NCBI GenBank assembly: GCA_963758335.1
Contig: CAVWVF010000004.1
Location: forward strand, 2,294,001-2,358,000
DNA from: Roseiarcus sp963758335
GTDB taxonomy: Bacteria > Pseudomonadota > Alphaproteobacteria > Rhizobiales > Beijerinckiaceae
Length of the DNA: 64,000 nt
Direction: 5' to 3'
In this document: piece by piece, positions 44,518-55,690 of the stretch
How positions within the stretch are numbered: the first letter of the stretch is position 1
Layout: each line of letters begins with the position of its first letter
Notes under the pieces: generated by a model
What the model was told of the DNA's origin: nothing
Databases searched by the model: none
Seen by the model: the letters and a program-made list of their open reading frames with translations, nothing else
Position numbers and translations under genes: made by a program

Positions 44518-44869
44518 CGCGAAAGCTCCTGTCTCGCATGGGGTTGTGAACCCGACGATTTTGAGACAGTCCGGACCTTCGCGTTCCTCCTCAGCCCAAT
44601 GAGCCCCTCGCCGCACCTCGCCGCCCCTACCGCGCGAGCGGTTTAGTCCGAGGGCGGGGTCTTGCCGTTGCGCGGCGACCATTGGACGGCAGAACTCCTC
44701 GACGTCCACCGGCGATCTGCTATGTCCGCTCTACCTCGACTGCGGCCGTCCGGGTCGAAGATTTCCTAACGTCGAAACTCTCGCCACCACCATACGCGCC
44801 ATTTCCGGATTAAGCCGGCAAATGCCGTCGGTGCGAATGACAAAATCCGCTGGATCGAAAACGAGTGCT
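44518..44869. other. IS91 end region and uncharacterised sequence
   Basis: A minus-strand frame at 44731-44955 contains DFVKALVFDPADFVIRTDGI followed by CRLNPEMARMVVARV, which looks protein-like, but I cannot name the family. The promoter of the integrase should lie at about 44530-44600. Confidence 0.3.
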
Positions 44870-45150
44870 TTCACGAAATCCAGCACCGCGCGATCGACCT
44901 TGGCGGCGATGTATGCCGGCAAAGTCACACCGTCGGGCGCAGAGCCGGTCGCCATGGCCTATGCCGGGCATCAGTTCGGCAATTTCGTTCCTCAGCTTGG
45001 CGACGGCCGCGCAATCCTCCTCGGCGAAGTCTTGGACCGCAACGGCGAGAGGCGCGATGTCCAGTTGAAGGGCGAGATATTCGCGCAGGACCGGCCCCAA
45101 TGCGGCGCGGCCGTCCCCGCGCCGCGAGAACGGCGTTCGTCCCGCTCCGG
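44870..45150 (+). pseudogene. selO: SelO (YdiU) fragment with an internal inversion
   Basis: The plus strand reads GAEPVAMAYAGHQFGNFVPQ then LGDGRAILLGEVLDRNGERR DVQLKG, the conserved N-terminal block of SelO pseudokinase AMP-transferases. The next conserved block, GRTPFSRRGDGRAALGPVLR EYL, is present immediately downstream but on the minus strand (about 45150-45068). A flip of about 80 bp accounts for this. The remaining 350 or so residues are absent. Confidence 0.65.
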
Positions 45151-45251
45151 ATTATTTTCATCTACCTATTCACATATTCGAATTTTTGGGTAATATCGTC
45201 TCGCTTGCGCCGCGGCGCGCCTATCTACGGCGTCTGGAGCGCCTTTAAGCC

Positions 45252-45815
45252 ATGTTCATTCAGACCGAAACGACCCCCAACCCCGCGACGCTGAAATTCC
45301 TGCCTGGACGCGTGGTGATGGACGAGGGCACGTTCGAGGCGCGCGATCTTGCTGCGGCCGAACGCTCGCCGCTCGCCAAGGCCCTGATGCAACTGCCGGG
45401 CGTCGACGGCGTTTTCTTCGCCTCTGACTTCATTTCCGTCACCAAATCCGAAGGCGAGTGGCAGCATCTGAGGCCCGCCATCCTCGGCGTCGTGACCGAG
45501 TTCTACCTTTCCGGCGCGCCCCTGATCGAGACAGGCGGCGCTGACGCGCTCACGACTGGCGAATTCTTCGACGCCAAGGACGCCGAGACGGTCGAGGCGA
45601 TCAAGGAACTGATCGAGACTCGAGTCCGCCCCGCAGTGGCGGGCGACGGCGGCGATATTGTGTTCAAGGGGTTTCGCGACGGCGTCGTCTATCTCAAGAT
45701 GAAAGGCGCTTGCTCCGGCTGCCCCTCCTCGACCGCCACCCTGAAGCGGGGAATCCAGAATATGCTGCAGCACTTCCTGCCGGACGTTCAGGCGGTGGAG
45801 CAGATGGAGGCCTGA
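45252..45815 (+). CDS. NifU/Nfu-family iron-sulfur carrier
   Basis: 187 residues, complete. An Nfu N-terminal domain (FIQTETTPNPATLKFLPGR ... GVFFASDFISVTK) is followed by the NifU C-terminal domain with the cluster-binding C154-S-G-C157 (MKGACSGCPSSTATLKRGIQ) and GDGGDIVF. Nfu proteins accept a 4Fe-4S cluster and hand it to enzymes such as aconitase and lipoyl synthase. sufE follows 62 bp downstream on the same strand. The gene is ordinary and probably chromosomal core. Confidence 0.9.
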   Translation: MFIQTETTPNPATLKFLPGRVVMDEGTFEARDLAAAERSPLAKALMQLPGVDGVFFASDFISVTKSEGEWQHLRPAILGVVTEFYLSGAPLIETGGADALTTGEFFDAKDAETVEAIKELIETRVRPAVAGDGGDIVFKGFRDGVVYLKMKGACSGCPSSTATLKRGIQNMLQHFLPDVQAVEQMEA

Positions 45816-45877
45816 CGTCTCGCGCGCATGTCAAAGGCGCGGCGATTTGGCTCGCGACCTAAATCGCTCCGAGCGCC

Positions 45878-46327
45878 GTGAAGAGGCGCGTGCATTTGTT
45901 CGAGGATTGCCTGGCTGATTTCGAGACCATCCGCGACGATTTCGCCTCCGTCGACGATTGGGAGGATCGTTATCGCTATGTCATTGAACTCGGTCATACC
46001 CTCGAGCCGCTTGTCGAGGCGGCCCACAATGAAATCACTAAGGTGCGGGGCTGCGTCAGTCAGGTATGGTTGGAATGCGAGGCGAGAACGGGCGGTGGCG
46101 GGCAAACGATCCTTCACTATCGCGGCGACAGCGACTCGCACCTTGTGCGCGGACTGATCGCGATAACGATCGCGCTTTTCTCCGATCGGGCGCCGCAGCA
46201 GATTATTGCCGTCGACGCCTTGGGCGCATTTCGCGCGCTGGGCCTGGAGCAGCATCTCACCCCGCAGCGCTCAAACGGTGTGCGCGCAATGATCGAGCGC
46301 ATCCGCGCGGACGCCGCTCCGGTTTAA
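45878..46327 (+). CDS. sufE: SufE-family sulfur acceptor
   Basis: 149 residues, full length. The core WEDRYRYVIELG and KVRGCVSQVW carry the acceptor Cys (C59) that takes persulfide from SufS. The C-terminus FRALGLEQHLTPQRSNGVRA matches the family end. It lies directly after the NifU gene, suggesting a joint Fe-S role. The start codon is the GTG at 45878; no strong ribosome site is seen. Confidence 0.85.
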   Translation: MKRRVHLFEDCLADFETIRDDFASVDDWEDRYRYVIELGHTLEPLVEAAHNEITKVRGCVSQVWLECEARTGGGGQTILHYRGDSDSHLVRGLIAITIALFSDRAPQQIIAVDALGAFRALGLEQHLTPQRSNGVRAMIERIRADAAPV

Positions 46328-46484
46328 GCTCGGGTCTCCATTCGAATATCGGATCGGATTGACGGGCAAGGCGCGGGAGCTTTTCATCGAGGCCGGATCC
46401 AAACTCGCGGTTTGCGCCATCGCCTTCGAATTTGTTGCGTTCTCGCCTCTGGTCTATGGGACCCATTATCGATCCCTCATCCAC

Positions 46485-46874
46485 CCCTCCTACCAGAAGG
46501 GTGCGGCGCGAAAGCGCGCCGAGAAGTACCTGCGCGGGAAAGAAGGCGGCCTTGTCGGCTTCGAGTCAAGGGCGGCAAGGAGGCCGGGCGCAAGTTCATC
46601 GTTCATCGACGCACTCAAGCTCTTCTACCATGTCGCCAACATCGGCGACGCGCTCTCTCGCGATCCATCCGGAGACGACCACTCATTCGCAGCTCTCGCC
46701 CGAAGACCAGCTCTTCACCGGCGTGTCGGAGAGCTACGTGCGCCTGTCGATCGATGAGAGCCGTTGCCGACAACGGATAGCCGAACTGTCGAGGACGACG
46801 GCGGGGACATCATCACCTCCGTGCGCTTCTCGACAGGCAACATCGACGACGTTCTCGCCGATCCCGAGCCCTGA
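46485..46874 (+). pseudogene. O-acetylhomoserine sulfhydrylase C-terminus, interrupted
   Basis: Frames stitched together read AEKYLRGKEGGLVGFE, KGGKEAGRKFI, FIDALKLFYHVANIGDAL, SLAIHPETTTHSQLSPEDQL, FTGVSESYVRLSI, and finally NIDDVLADPEP at the stop. This is the C-terminal domain of Cys/Met-metabolism PLP enzymes (MetY type). There are at least three frame changes, and a block of about 87 bp separates RLSI from NIDDV. The PLP-binding N-terminal domain is missing. Confidence 0.7.
46755..46844. repeat. intron-derived block inside the sulfhydrylase remnant
   Basis: From GATGAGAGCCGTTGCC through TCTCGACAGGC this segment matches, in inverted orientation, the domain III/IV part of the group II intron at 36400-36545, with about 50 intron bases missing. 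It sits exactly where the GTE-type tripeptide of the sulfhydrylase should be. Confidence 0.6.
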
Positions 46875-47339
46875 AGTCGGCGGCCTGAAGGGGAAGGCAA
46901 GGCCAGAGGCCCCGCGCGACCGTGTGTCGCGCCGCCGGCCAGCGAACAAGGAGCGCGGATCGGCGATTGCATTTTCACGCGCGGCAGCCAAGAAGGGGGT
47001 TGGCGCGCCCGCGTCCTGCTGCATGAAGGCGATTGCGCTCGACCCGTTTCATCGTCGGACCTCCTGGACGGCTTGAGCTTCTCGCGGGAACTCCCTGGGG
47101 TCGGAACGCGGGTCCTTGCGCGAGCCGATCTGACGGACCGTTGGCCCGCCCTCGCAGCTGTGTCGCCAAGCCGATTCGTTCGGAGATGCCGAATCGGACT
47201 CCTTGGTTGCGAGAGGCGGCGAACGATCGGGCATTGCGGGGGCGAACCCGGCGGGGGTTGGCGACACGCCAATATCGAGCAATGAGTCGGGTCTTGGGGT
47301 GACGTTTCTTTTTCTGTTGGAGGCGCCGGTCCTGACCGC
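46875..47339. other. no clear gene
   Basis: The minus-strand frame following DUF2924 stays open but loses similarity; in relatives a serine recombinase gene often begins here. I see no recognisable recombinase motif. Confidence 0.3.
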
Positions 47340-47851
47340 CTTCAACCCGAAGAAGCGGTGTCCGTTCCAATTCGTGCCGGTGATCGCCTTGGCGACCTGC
47401 GAAAGGCTGCGGTAAACGCAGCCGTTCCAGGCACACCCGTCGTCGAGGATCATGACCCGCTCGAGACGGCCGTTCCATTCGCGGACCAGCAGAGCTCCGG
47501 ATTTGAGCCCGACGCCCTCGCGTGTCGTCGGTCCGCGGGTTGCAAAGGGACGAGCGTCCCTCAACTCGAAGGCTTCGTCCCTGTACTCGTGCAGACGTCG
47601 CAAAATCGCCCTGTCGAGATCCCCGAATGCCGCGGCTTGGATCCGATAGGGAGCACGCGCAGGAGCAGCCATCCCGGAAGATGGGCGGGAGCAACCCCGC
47701 CCAGGTGGTTTCGCCACTGGAGGCGAAGCTGATCCGTGTTGAGGCCGGAAAGTCTCGCGACCGAAGCGTCGAGGGTTGCGCGCGCTGACGCCGATGGCGC
47801 TGGCGGGACGGATGCCTCGCCGGCGCCGTTTGCGTTTCGTCGCGTCGCCAT
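47340..47851 (-). pseudogene. DUF2924 protein (frameshifted)
   Basis: Starts at ATG 47851 (MATRRNANGAGEASVPPAPS), overlapping the DUF3489 stop as TGATG. LSGLNTDQLRLQWRNHLGGV is followed near 47650 by a frame change to YRIQAAAFGDLDRAILRRLH, then GALLVREWNGRLERVMILDD and ITGTNWNGHRFFGLK, the DUF2924 core. DUF2924 proteins usually precede a serine recombinase in phage-like islands; their role is not known to me. Confidence 0.65.
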
Positions 47852-48554
47852 CACGCCGCCCGACGGGTTCGCAGGCTCGCGGCGCGCCCGGGCCGATCTG
47901 GTGGCGCTTCGCAAGTCTGTGACGCTTCAGCGTGCGGCGCGGCGCTATCTTCCTCCATTTCCGTCGGCTCGATCCGAAGACCGATCCTCGCACCTTGTCG
48001 GCCCGATCAATTCCGACGGCGTAGCCGCGCTTGCGCAGGCCGGTGAGCGCGGCCCGCGTCGTGTGCGGCAGCCAGCCGGTGGCGGCGACAAGCTCGGCGA
48101 GAGTCGCGCCATCGCCACGCTGCAGCAGTTCGATGACCTGCGCGATCTTGGTTCCGCCGCGCGGAGACGTTGGCGTCGAGGCGACGTTGCTGTTTAGCCT
48201 GCCTATGCCTGCTGGGTCTGAAACGGGCTCGGGCTTCGGAATGACGGAGATTGGATGGTTCGCGCGCTGTTCCCCCATGCCTTCAGAGGCCGTCGCCTCG
48301 TCAACCGCGATCGCTTTCGCGCCGGCGGCGGTCAGTTTGAGCGCATAGGTCTGCCCGGACTCGTCGTCGCGCCGCCAGATCGGCGCTGCTGCCTTTGCCC
48401 TTATCTCCTTCAAGAGCCCGGCTTCGAGAAGCTTGGCTACGGCCCTCTGCGCCTGGGCGCGCTTTGGACCCGCTGGCCGAACCAGGCAATGATCATTGCG
48501 CTGCGACGCAGCGCTCAGCAGCACAAGCTGCGTGTCGTTGAGTTTGATGGACAT
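47851..48554 (-). CDS. DUF3489 protein (one frameshift near the 3' end)
   Basis: MSIKLNDTQLVLLSAASQRN, LRKRGYAVGIDR and the central IAQVIELLQRGDGATLAELV (an HTH-like repeat, LAELVAATGWLPHTTRAALT) define DUF3489. A single-base change near 47963 separates GSVF from RIEPTEMEEDSAAP, after which the natural stop at 47851-47853 overlaps the DUF2924 start. A second, shorter copy of its first 50 codons lies at 55538-55690 in the opposite orientation. It is probably a mobile-island DNA-binding protein. Confidence 0.65.
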
Positions 48555-48815
48555 GTTTGGACACTCGCGTTTCGGGAGCCGGCCGATCCCGGCCCCTCAC
48601 TGACGCGAGCCCCGGACCGGAGCGATCGTCGGGGTGAAGGGTTCGCACGCGACGCCACAGCTTTCGCGGACGGCCCACGCACACGCACACACGCTCTCTT
48701 TCGAACGGAAAGCCAGTCTTTTCTTGGAGCGCGAGCGATTGAAAAGACCCAGCGGTTCACGTTTTTAGGCGAAGCGGGCATTCCAGAACGGAAGCTTCCC
48801 GATGAAGGGCGAGGG
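48555..48815. repeat. upstream region duplicated at 55427-55537
   Basis: Apart from the 136-bp block below, the sequence upstream of the DUF3489 gene (CATGTTTGGACACTCGCG, GCGAGCGATTGAAAAGACCC, GGCATTCCAGAACGGAAGC) recurs inverted at 55427-55537. The two copies bracket 48.8-55.4 kb. Confidence 0.65.
48589..48724 (-). repeat. 136-bp interspersed element, copy A
   Basis: Near-identical to 55691-55825. Here it interrupts the duplicated DUF3489 upstream region: the other copy shows the empty sequence GCCGATGGAGCG, whereas here GCCGAT and GGAGCG are separated by the element. Ends read CCGGCCCCTCACTG and CCAGTCTTTTCT; they are not inverted repeats of one another. Confidence 0.6.
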
Positions 48816-48897
48816 GCTATCGCGCCGCGCGTCGGGATCGAGGAGCCCGCCGATCTGACCGCGACGTTGAAGGCGGGACGGTGAGTGAGCGGCCCTG

Positions 48898-49458
48898 TCA
48901 CCGGGCCGTCTGGTAGAGCGGTGAAGGAACGCTGACGCGGATAAGCCGGGAAAAATCCGGCGACTGATCCGCCCCCTTAGCCCGCTCGTCGATCCACGCC
49001 AGCGCCATCAATTCGCTCAGGGGAATTGTCGTGACGACGGCGCCTTGGTCGTAAAGGTAGCCCGGCAAATAGCCGTTGACGATGAGCCGCCAGTCGAACG
49101 GCAGCGTTCCTCCAGCGAGCCGGATCAGCTTCACGACAGCCGTCGTGCAATTGGTGGTGATCGAATTGTAGAATGCCGGCTGCTCGGCCGGCGCGTTCGC
49201 TTCCGCCGCATATTGGAGCAGCACTGCGCGCGCCCCGCCGGGGGACGCGCGGAGCCGGTAAAGGCGCGCGTCCTCCGCGCGCACGTTCGAGCGCAGCCGG
49301 ACGGAGTCGCGCTCGGTCGTGGCGAGATAGACAAGCGTGTGAGACTTGAAGGCGTCGGCGACGGGCGAATACTCGCCATTCTTTTCCCGTCTAATCTCGA
49401 CCGACCAAGCGAGCTGCTCGCCTCCGTCGAAACCGAAGCTCATGATGAGGTGAGCCAT
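48898..49458 (-). pseudogene. DUF4105 (Lnb-like) protein, N-terminally truncated
   Basis: From HLIMSFGFDGGEQLAWSVEI to RLIRVSVPSPLYQTAR it follows the DUF4105 periplasmic domain, with the conserved ITTNCTT (Cys and Thr/Asn of a papain-like site), NGYLPGYLYDQGAV and FSRLIRV. The N-terminal membrane and first catalytic part normally preceding AHLMLSFGF is missing, replaced by unrelated plus-strand coding DNA. It probably ended up here through recombination. Confidence 0.65.
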
Positions 49459-49492
49459 CTGTGGCCCCGGCGCGCTCCACGCCCGCATTCCG

Positions 49493-50017
49493 ATGGTCAC
49501 AGCCAAAGAGCAACGATCGATCCAAGCGGAGAACGCCAAGGACGATGAACGGTTTTGGGACGCGATGCGGGACATGGGCGCTTCGAGCATCGAAGAGCAC
49601 AAAGCCTTGATCGGCCACGCCGAGGCGAAGATCGCCGAACAGGCGCCGAAAGTTGCGGAGGCGGCCGAACGGGCCGAAGCCGCAAGGGCCAGGCTCGCCA
49701 AGCTCTCCCGGGGCGAAAGCGTCGCCGGCGGGCTCGGCAAGCGGCCCGACATGGAGGCCATGCTCAGGGAGGCCGGCATCGGGCCGGACCTGATGATGAA
49801 GCGAATTCGCCTGATCGGGAGCCTGACCAAACCCGAGCTCGAAACGCTGCTCGACGACGCGCACATGAAGCGGGTGACTGAAGCAGGCGACAAAGCCTCC
49901 GACCCGCGAGGCGCGGCGGATCATCCGGGCGCGGGAATAGTTTCCGGGGAGGGGGCGACGAATGCTGCAATGGCTCCGACGCCGCCAACAGGCCGAACAG
50001 CTGGCGCGAGGCCTTGA
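49493..50017 (+). CDS. hypothetical coiled-coil protein of a mobile island
   Basis: 174 residues. Residues 30-75 form an Ala/Glu-rich coiled coil (AEAKIAEQAPKVAEAAERAE), followed by MEAMLREAGIGPDLMMKRIR and LIGSLTKPELETLLDDAHMK. Codon use is typical of real genes here. After AGDK another frame reads PPTREARRIIRARE then stops at about 49953, which may be the natural end. No function is assigned. Confidence 0.45.
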   Translation: MVTAKEQRSIQAENAKDDERFWDAMRDMGASSIEEHKALIGHAEAKIAEQAPKVAEAAERAEAARARLAKLSRGESVAGGLGKRPDMEAMLREAGIGPDLMMKRIRLIGSLTKPELETLLDDAHMKRVTEAGDKASDPRGAADHPGAGIVSGEGATNAAMAPTPPTGRTAGARP

Positions 50018-50240
50018 TCCGCGACCATGGCGGCGCGGCCTATGGAGAGGCCCGCCAGCGCGAGGAGGACGTGGTCCGGCCGGACGGGACAACCCATGCG
50101 GGGCGGACGTCCGCGCACTGGCGGCGCGTCGCGCTCATCGTGGCGAAGATGACCGCAAGCGCGTCGGCGTCGACACGGCGACCGGCTTGGGGGCCGACGC
50201 CGACCTTTTCGCTCGTCCTGAAAGGACAGATCAGGCCCTC
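49962..50240 (+). pseudogene. conserved rhizobial hypothetical protein, frameshifted
   Basis: MLQWLRRRQQAEQLAR, then (+1) ALIRDHGGAAYGEARQREED and WRRVALIVAKMT, then KRVGVDTAT in another frame. I know this arrangement from a conserved family of small alphaproteobacterial proteins (ALIRDxGxxAYxEAxxRE ... ALxIAxKTGKRVGLDTATRM). Two frame changes make it a pseudogene. It overlaps the end of the previous gene. Confidence 0.5.
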
Positions 50241-50354
50241 GCCGCGGCCGGCAAGCCACGCGCCAGTTTCCCTCCCTATCGAGCCCCATGGGGGGATTCA
50301 AACTCTTGATAAACGCCGCCGACCTCGACGCGATAGTCGCAAGGGTTCGATCCT

Positions 50355-50513
50355 ATGGAGCATGATCTGATCGAGGTTCTGACGCTGGCGCACGCCTTCG
50401 TCGCCGATGAGGTCGAGAGGCGTGCGCTCCAAGGATTGACGGAATGCTTCCAGCAAGCCGCCGCCCTGCTCGACAAGATCGAGGCGACGCTGCGGAAGGC
50501 GGGCGCGCCGTGA
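50355..50513 (+). CDS. small helical protein (52 aa)
   Basis: The frame reads MEHDLIEVLTLAHAFVADEV, ERRALQGLTECFQQAAALLD, KIEATLRKAGAP. It forms amphipathic helices throughout. Its stop overlaps a GTG that opens the next frame (CCGTGATC), an arrangement typical of coupled genes. No family is recognised. Confidence 0.4.
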   Translation: MEHDLIEVLTLAHAFVADEVERRALQGLTECFQQAAALLDKIEATLRKAGAP

Positions 50514-50713
50514 TCCCGCTGAGACTGCGCTGCGAGGACAGGGCCCGGACCCGACGCCTTCGCCATGCCCTCTGCGTGTTCGACGTGACGCTACGCGACC
50601 TCTCGGCGGGTGGAGCCCGGGTCGTCGGCGACGGCCTCGCCTTTCAGCGACGGCGCCTATTCGATCCGGCGCGCCCGTCTCATTTGGACGGATGGCAGAA
50701 CGGCGGGCCTTGA
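50510..50713 (+). CDS. small hypothetical protein (67 aa), uncertain
   Basis: A GTG start overlapping the previous stop gives VIPLRLRCEDRARTRRLRHA, LCVFDVTLRDLSAGGARVVG and an end at QNGGP. It is basic, with a beta-like middle. This may be genuine but is unsupported by similarity. Confidence 0.3.
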   Translation: MIPLRLRCEDRARTRRLRHALCVFDVTLRDLSAGGARVVGDGLAFQRRRLFDPARPSHLDGWQNGGP

Positions 50714-50736
50714 GTTCATCGCGTGATGATCCGTCA

Positions 50737-51021
50737 CTAGTTGCAGTGGCGATAGCCCCAGCGGCCAACCCAGCAATGGCGGTAGGCGTAGGGGTGAGCG
50801 TAGGGATGGAAACCGTAATAGGGGCCGGGCACGACGGCGACGCCATATCCCATCGGATGGCAATGTCCGTAGGGTCCGCGCGTCCATCCCGGGCCGCAGC
50901 CCATTGCGACCAGCGTGATGCTTGTCGGCGCGTCAGAGAGTGGCGCGACCGGCATTGCCGAGGCGGGAATGGCGGCCAACCCCAACAGCGCGATCGCTGA
51001 CGTCAGAAGCATTTTTCGCAT
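50737..51021 (-). CDS. secreted GCG_CRPN-type protein
   Basis: 94 residues from ATG 51021 with AGAGGAA upstream. A signal peptide (MLLTSAIALLGLAAIPASA) precedes a mature region with GCGPGWTRGPYGHCHPM, the GCGxxxxxGxxGxC motif typical of this family, and a Gly/Tyr/His/Pro-rich tail (YYGFHPYAHPYAYRHCWVGR). Such proteins are common in Hyphomicrobiales; their role is unknown. Cys and His richness suggests metal or cell-wall interaction (inference). Confidence 0.75.
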   Translation of the reverse strand: MRKMLLTSAIALLGLAAIPASAMPVAPLSDAPTSITLVAMGCGPGWTRGPYGHCHPMGYGVAVVPGPYYGFHPYAHPYAYRHCWVGRWGYRHCN

Positions 51022-51479
51022 GAGTTTTTCCTCTCGAGTCAAGGTGGCTCCTGGTTATCGCGCGCCGCTTGAACGTACGCTTAACGGGACGCTTCAAATG
51101 CTGTGGACCGCTGACCGTGCAATACCGAATCCAATTCCTGGACCGCTCCGCGAACGTCATTCGTGAATGGAGCGCAGGCGCCCAAAGCGGCGCGGGCGCG
51201 ATCGAGCTCATCGTTGACGCGGATTGTTGGCGGCCGACGCCGACCGTTCACCCGATCAAGGGCAAGTCGACCTGCGGGCGCACGATCGTTCCCCGCCGGC
51301 CGACCCCTTGGACGAACTCTGAAACGAATCTTTTCTCGACGGCGAGGCTGACCCGCCCCGGTCCTCGCCCCTCGCGCGCGGCGTGGACCCTCGATCCGAT
51401 CGGCCGGCGCGGCCGTCGGCGGTCTTGAGGCCCGGCGCGGACGGCTCCCAATCGTCAGAGCGCGAGGCCGTAGGTTTTG
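51022..51479. other. no recognisable gene
   Basis: It should carry the promoter of the GCG_CRPN gene on the minus strand. No other similarity was seen. Confidence 0.35.
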
Positions 51480-51625
51480 TTACAGGGCGCACCGGCAGGA
51501 TCTGGCCGGCGGAGGTCACGCTGACGAGCAGTCGGCAGCCGGAGGCGAAGAGCTGTTCGGCCACGAGCAAGGGCGACTTCGAGAAGGGCGCGGTCAGCGG
51601 CGCGGTCGCCTCGCTCAAGGTCGTC
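51480..51625 (-). pseudogene. nucleoside-phosphorylase-like fragment
   Basis: Minus-strand APFSKSPLLVAEQLFASGCR then LLVSVTSAGQILPVRP resembles the GAPFAVLVAEELFASGCRLL SVTSAGQI segment of a purine/uridine phosphorylase-like family. Nothing on either side continues the similarity. Confidence 0.4.
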
Positions 51626-51788
51626 GAGGCGATCGCGCGCGGCTGGTTGGCGCGAGGCGAGCGAGTGAGCGCTGGGTCTGGGCTCGACGCGACTTGGCGA
51701 CAGTCGCGTCGGCTTCGAAAAAACAATCGCCCGCTATGTCTCGCCGAGCCGGTCCGAACGAACCCTTTCTCGAACGGTCCGGATGACG

Positions 51789-51814
51789 AAAAAGGCGCTT
51801 CCCGGAGCGCCTTT
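51789..51814 (-). terminator. ppdK rho-independent terminator
   Basis: Read on the minus strand: AAAGGCGCTCCGGGAAGCGC followed by CTTTTT, a 9-bp stem with a 5-nt loop and T tract, starting 23 bp after the ppdK stop codon. Confidence 0.8.
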
Positions 51815-51836
51815 CCGTGCAAGACTCGAACCGCCT

Positions 51837-54515
<2,679 letters not shown>

Positions 54516-54553
54516 TGTTCGCTCCTCACGATCTGCGCGAAGCTTGAACTCTG

Positions 54554-55122
54554 TCAGCTCCGCGAATGCAGTCCCATACCAAAGCTCACCCGGCCGACGC
54601 CATGAAACAGGAGGTCGACGCCGAGCAATGTTCCCAACACGTAGACGCTGTCCAGTGGCCAATGATTGACGATGATCAAACCGAGCAGAATTGTCACCGC
54701 AGCGGCCAGGAAGACCATGAGGCGAGGCTCGCCGGCGGGAAGCTGAGTTGCGAGATAGACCCGCACGAGGCCCGCGGCGATCAGTCCTGCGCCGAGCATC
54801 AGCGTCAAAACGACCGAGGCGAGCAGCGGGTTCACGATGCAGAGCACGCCGACGGCCAGATAGAGCAATCCGCCGATCACCCAGAGAAAGAACCGGCCCC
54901 GGTGCGCGAATGCATGCCGATGCCGATCTCAGCCGCGCCTGCGATGAGGAACAGCACGCCGTTGAGCGTCACCGTCGCGACGGTCGCAATCAGCGAGAAA
55001 AAGAGCGCAGCAAAGCCGAGGACGACCAGCAGCACGCCGAAGCCGGTGATCGACGCCCATTTCGCGCGCAGGCGCTCCACGGCTTCGCCAAGGCTATGGG
55101 GCGACGCGTCGACGTTCGACAT
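54554..55122 (-). CDS. HdeD-family membrane protein (frameshifted)
   Basis: ATG 55122 (MSNVDASPHSLGEAVERLR), preceded by GGGAGGAG, opens a six-helix DUF308/HdeD protein: GFGVLLVVLGFAALFFSLIA, TLNGVLFLIAGAAEIGIGMH, then after a shift in the CCGGGGCCGG run near 54900 FFLWVIGGLLYLAVGVLCIV and VLGTLLGVDLLFHGVGRVSF. Each half is otherwise conserved, so one base in a G4 run is either a sequencing slip or a fresh mutation. The family is linked to acid resistance in E. coli. It ends 38 bp upstream of ppdK. Confidence 0.7.
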
Positions 55123-55161
55123 GGCCCTCCTCCCCTCTTGCAGTGGCGCGGGCACGCCGCC

Positions 55162-55394
55162 CTAACGAGACCGCCGCAGTTCGCCCAGCACCTGAGCGGC
55201 GTACTCCACCGGCACGATGCGACCGTAATTGAGCCTCGTCGGGCCGATGACGCCAAGCACCCCGGCGATCCGGTGGTCGCCGTCGCGCAACGGCGCGGCG
55301 ATCATCGAGGACCCCGAGAGCGAGAATAGCTTATTCTCCGAGCCGATGAAAATCTTGACGCCGTCGCCGGTTTCGGTGGGCGTGTTGCGCCACG
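55162..55394 (-). pseudogene. hrcA: HrcA heat-shock repressor, C-terminal fragment
   Basis: The frame DGVKIFIGSENKLFSLSGSS, MIAAPLRDGDHRIAGVLGVI and GPTRLNYGRIVPVEYAAQVL, then a stop at 55162, is the conserved end of HrcA, which represses groESL and dnaK via CIRCE. The DNA-binding domain and most of the protein are replaced beyond 55395 by repeat DNA. An intact copy may exist elsewhere; otherwise heat-shock control by HrcA is lost. Confidence 0.8.
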
Positions 55395-55426
55395 CGCAGA
55401 CGACCTGCCGTTACTCTGACAAAGCC
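55395..55426. repeat. 32-bp repeat shared with 3812-3843
   Basis: One mismatch in 32 bases, same orientation. It directly abuts the truncated hrcA on one side and the duplicated DUF3489 upstream region on the other. Confidence 0.6.
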
Positions 55427-55537
55427 ATCGGGAAGCTTCCGTTCTGGAATGCCCGCTTCGCCTAAAATCGCGACCCGCTGGGTCTTTTCAATCGCTCGCG
55501 CTCCATCGGCCGGCTCCCGAAACGCGAGTGTCCAAAC

Positions 55538-55690
55538 ATGTCCATCAAACTCAACGACACGCAGCTTGTGCTGCTGAGTGCTGCGTCGCAGCGCGATGAT
55601 CATTGCCTGGTTCGGCCAGCGGGTCCAAAGCGCGCCCAGGCGCAGAGGGCCGTAGACAAGCTTCTCGAAGCCGGGCTCTTGAAGGAGATT
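55538..55690 (+). pseudogene. DUF3489 gene, 5' copy only
   Basis: MSIKLNDTQLVLLSAASQRD through LLEAGLLKEI is nearly identical to the start of the gene at 48554, then is cut at 55690 by the 136-bp element. Only two residues differ. This is a recent inverted duplication. Confidence 0.75.

Larger units (their letters stand above)
41963..44600 (-). mobile_element. IS91-family element copy 2 with integrase
   Basis: Minus-strand order: tyrosine integrase (44517-43642), transposase N-terminus (43631-43321), an intron-derived block (43322-42800), and the transposase C-terminus (about 42800-42240). The 41963 end (CGGCCCCTTGCGGGACGG) is the same as in copy 1, so it is the true element end. The other end lies beyond the integrase and I could not place it precisely. 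Confidence 0.7.
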
